Source: SIG589 sp045652465 (GTDB lineage: Bacteria > Bacillota > Clostridia > Oscillospirales > Acutalibacteraceae). From it: a stretch of 64,000 bases of DNA. Position 1 is the stretch's first letter, and each line of letters begins with the position of its first letter. The stretch is taken from contig JAZRUI010000008.1 of assembly GCA_045652465.1 (NCBI GenBank), forward strand, positions 62,001-126,000, read 5' to 3'. The position numbers and the translations under genes were made by a program. Below, in pieces: positions 63,805-64,000 of this stretch. The notes under the pieces were generated by a model, which was given only the letters and a program-made list of their open reading frames with translations, was not told the origin of the DNA and ran no database searches.

Positions 63805-64000
63805 ATGGTTAAGGTAACATTAAAGGGCGGAGTAGTTCGCGAATATGAAAACGGAGTTTTCGGATGGGAGATTGCCGCAAGCATCGGCGCAGGTCTTGCC
63901 AAGGCCGCTTGCGCTATCAAGGTTAACGGCGAACCCTGCGACCTTCGCACCGCAATAAACGAGGATTGCGAGCTCGAAATTTTAACCTTTGAGGATGAAT
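63805..64000 (+). CDS. thrS: Threonyl-tRNA synthetase, N-terminal part
   Basis: The first 65 codons are visible; the gene runs off the right edge. The sequence MVKVTLKGGVVREYENGVFG followed by WEIAASIGAGLAKAACA and VNGEPCDLRTAINEDCELEIL is the TGS domain that opens ThrS. GGAGG precedes the ATG. The Thr-type T-box directly upstream confirms the identity. Editing and catalytic domains lie outside the window. Confidence 0.92.
   Translation, partial: MVKVTLKGGVVREYENGVFGWEIAASIGAGLAKAACAIKVNGEPCDLRTAINEDCELEILTFEDE

Overview
The window looks like a chromosomal segment of an anaerobic, spore-forming member of the Clostridia (low-to-middle G+C Firmicutes), probably an uncultured gut lineage. The evidence is a SpoVAE-type spore membrane protein, Soj/Spo0J (ParA/ParB) beside a parS-like site, strong Shine-Dalgarno sites of the AAGGAGG type, textbook sigma-A promoters often with an extended -10, two T-box leaders, a THF riboswitch, class III (anaerobic) ribonucleotide reductase and a rubrerythrin. 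No rRNA, tRNA, CRISPR array, prophage or transposase gene was seen. The lineage is inferred from gene content only.

Layout. 1-11.5 kb: the end of rarA, spoVAE, parS, parA-parB, ksgA, degV, a hemolysin III homologue, an MgtC-like protein, an arabinose-isomerase-like enzyme divergent from an AraC regulator, and a DUF1846 protein. 11.5-12.0 kb: a hairpin-rich, apparently non-coding element flanked by a duplicated terminator. 12.0-24.7 kb: one minus-strand branched-chain amino acid operon (ilvA-ridA-leuA-leuC-leuD-leuB-ilvB-ilvN-ilvC-ilvD-DUF815 ATPase) behind a Leu-type T-box. 24.7-36.5 kb: a PHP protein, a small ferredoxin:thioredoxin-reductase-like protein, a DUF308 membrane protein, a Na/phosphate symporter, a Crp/Fnr regulator, an ABC importer, a GNAT enzyme, folT under a THF riboswitch, a rubrerythrin, and a three-gene cell-envelope glycan operon.

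36.5-38.1 kb is an AT-rich islet with two unknown genes. It sits between the arms of a split palindrome and carries a miniature inverted-repeat element at its right end. 38.1-47.9 kb: two lipoproteins, a YgiQ radical SAM protein, a sugar operon (HTH-PfkB fusion, lyxose/mannose isomerase, class II aldolase), a histidinol-phosphatase-type PHP protein, a YdcF-like protein, and uraA-upp. 47.9-53.8 kb: three tandem paralogous cytoplasmic glycoside hydrolases with an internal carbohydrate-binding-like insert. 54.1-58.2 kb: nrdG, nrdD (fused to a glutaredoxin-like domain) and an unusual trxB, with two pairs of NrdR-box-like sites. 58.2-64 kb: a foldase-like lipoprotein, mfd and pth on the minus strand, then the T-box leader and start of thrS.

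The most interesting items are the glycosidase triplet with its repeat-rich promoter, the two-gene AT-rich islet, the redox set around NrdD (paired NrdR boxes, fused glutaredoxin domain, TrxB without the NADPH motif), and the two MITE-like elements in convergent intergenic spaces.
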